Source: Hyphomonadaceae bacterium
Lineage (GTDB): Bacteria; Pseudomonadota; Alphaproteobacteria; Caulobacterales; Hyphomonadaceae
Reading direction: 5' to 3'
DNA length: 64,000 nt
Assembly (NCBI GenBank): GCA_024743315.1
Contig: JANSWU010000004.1
Location: 248,001 to 312,000, forward strand
The translations under genes were made by a program, and so were the position numbers. Each line of letters starts with the position of its first letter. Position 1 is the first letter of the stretch. Below, in pieces: positions 63,422 to 64,000 of this stretch. The notes beneath the pieces were generated by a model, which saw nothing but the letters and a program-made list of their open reading frames with translations, had not been told where the DNA came from and did not search any database.

Positions 63422-63449
63422 TTGACGAAAAACGATAAACAGTTATTGT
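63422..63449 (+). promoter_or_regulatory. Sigma-70-like promoter of the intergenic RNA
   Basis: TTGACG (63422-63427) and TATTGT (63444-63449), 16 bases apart, resemble -35 and -10 elements in an AT-rich stretch. They would start transcription near 63456 on the plus strand, where the candidate small RNA begins. Confidence 0.5.
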
Positions 63450-63455
63450 TTTTCA

Positions 63456-63564
63456 ATAATAAATGACTTAGCGGCTTCCCTTACCCTCTCTCCCCCTGAG
63501 CGTCGCTAGGTTGATAACTCTCACTCCATACATCTTGGCGACTCCCTTTCGGGGGTCGTTTTTC
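63456..63564 (+). ncRNA. Candidate CU-rich small RNA upstream of argD
   Basis: The 464-base gap between argD and the next gene has no protein frame. In its middle, a promoter-like TTGACG/TATTGT pair is followed by about 109 bases ending in a strong terminator (stem 63539-63546 with 63551-63558, one G-T pair, TTTC loop, then five T at 63559-63563). The transcript would carry the pyrimidine-rich CCCTCTCTCCCCC (63484-63496), able to pair with Shine-Dalgarno sequences like the CU-rich anti-SD sRNAs of Alphaproteobacteria, and a small hairpin around AGCG/CGCT (63499-63507). The size and layout fit a trans-acting sRNA. It is divergent from argD and convergent with the right-edge gene. Confidence 0.5.
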
Positions 63565-63582
63565 TTTGCATGAGACTCTCGG

Positions 63583-63616
63583 AAAAGAAAAAGGCGCGAC
63601 CGATGCGGTCACGCCT
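63583..63616 (-). terminator. Terminator of the right-edge gene
   Basis: A 10-bp stem with one mismatch (63592-63601 with 63607-63616). Read on the minus strand it is followed by a run of T (63583-63591). It lies about 66 bases after the stop of the gene that enters from the right edge. Confidence 0.75.
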
Positions 63617-63682
63617 GAAAGTGATTGCAGCGTTTCCTCCCAGAAACTTGCCTGACCTGTATTGCCAACTTGTCGCAGGTCG

Positions 63683-64000
63683 TCAAGCGGTTTGTGACAG
63701 CTTCTTAACGAATTTCTCGAAGACAGCGTTGTCAGCAGTGAACACTTGGTTAACTGTTGCAATTGCTACAGTTCTCGCGCCGCTCGATGCGAGTGCCCGG
63801 GCCGCTTCACTCGCCTTATTGGTGAGACACAGGGCCAAGCTTTCCGACAGTAAAGTCAGGTCAAATCGCTCCGCTAATTCTGGTGCGATCTGCCCGTCTA
63901 CTTCGAGCCTGGAGAGCGTCTTGGCGGCAGCGGTTGCCTCCAGCCCATCCAAAAACACGCGCAACGTGGCGATAGCGTCGTCAGACCAGATCGCTTTAAG
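63683..64000 (-). CDS. C-terminal part of a gene cut by the right edge
   Basis: The minus-strand frame is open to position 64000 and ends at 63683, giving 105 residues of a largely helical protein (LKAIWSDDAIATLRVFLDGLE at about the edge, later ASEAARALASSGARTVAIATV and EKFVKKLSQTA). A TTG at 63964 could be a start, but the frame continues upstream without a break. The pattern LALCLTNKASEAARALAS...VAIATVNQ loosely recalls the C-terminal half of uroporphyrinogen-III synthase, which is a weak suggestion only. Confidence 0.45.
   Translation of the reverse strand, partial: LKAIWSDDAIATLRVFLDGLEATAAAKTLSRLEVDGQIAPELAERFDLTLLSESLALCLTNKASEAARALASSGARTVAIATVNQVFTADNAVFEKFVKKLSQTA

Overview
The window looks like chromosomal DNA of a moderately GC-rich alphaproteobacterium, most likely Hyphomonadaceae/Maricaulales or a close Caulobacterales relative. 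This rests on protein flavour and gene order: infC-rpmI-rplT-pheS-pheT, CtaA heme A synthase, DUF2842 and DUF1499 proteins, GPH sugar symporter plus TonB receptor metabolism, two GGDEF-EAL proteins, and the carboxynorspermidine polyamine route. No rRNA is present to fix the taxon. Genes are packed tightly, with many ATGA-type overlaps, and almost every stretch is coding.

Layout. 0-3.5 kb: a DUF389 membrane protein with an OmpA-like tail, a tandem thioredoxin-fold protein and an alpha/beta hydrolase. 3.5-10.8 kb: a glycosyltransferase followed by the translation cluster infC (AUA start), a structured leader, rpmI, rplT, pheS, an ASCH protein, a membrane protein and pheT. 10.8-15.9 kb: K+ channel, GGDEF-EAL protein, NTF2-like protein, asd plus a tyrosine phosphatase, tRNA-Gly(GCC). 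16-20.6 kb: a fructoside-use locus (GPH symporter, ROK fructokinase, GH68-like hydrolase, LacI regulator) with a perfect palindromic operator in the divergent promoter region, then an ORF6N phage-type gene. 21.9-29 kb: a His-rich exported protein, methyltransferase, argC, rplM-rpsI, a lipoprotein, ctaA, DUF2842 and a DEAD-box helicase. 29-38.5 kb: a PSD-like pseudoenzyme with an Atm1-type ABC exporter, a TonB siderophore receptor behind tandem Fur-like boxes, a LOG protein, a second GGDEF-EAL protein and gltX. 38.6-46 kb: lipoprotein, DUF1499, metallo-hydrolase, ATP-grasp-like protein, DUF442 phosphatase-like protein, OppBC permeases without ATPases, an RluA-type synthase and a fluoride channel. 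46-49.5 kb: a possible small membrane peptide, ECF sigma factor and membrane partner, facing a caspase-fold lipoprotein. 49.5-57 kb: argF and the norspermidine/spermidine genes, interrupted by an ArsR/ArsI-like pair and others. 57-64 kb: VOC, SDR, an oxygenase lacking its Rieske domain, DUF2207 plus LemA, argD, then an intergenic region that probably encodes a CU-rich small RNA, and a gene cut by the right edge.

The items most worth follow-up are the sigma/membrane partner/caspase-lipoprotein locus, the PSD-like protein that has lost both the pyruvoyl serine and the catalytic histidine, the Rieske-less oxygenase, the infC-rpmI leader with mutually exclusive pairings, and the candidate sRNA upstream of argD. 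All functional calls come from reading motifs by eye; no database search was run.
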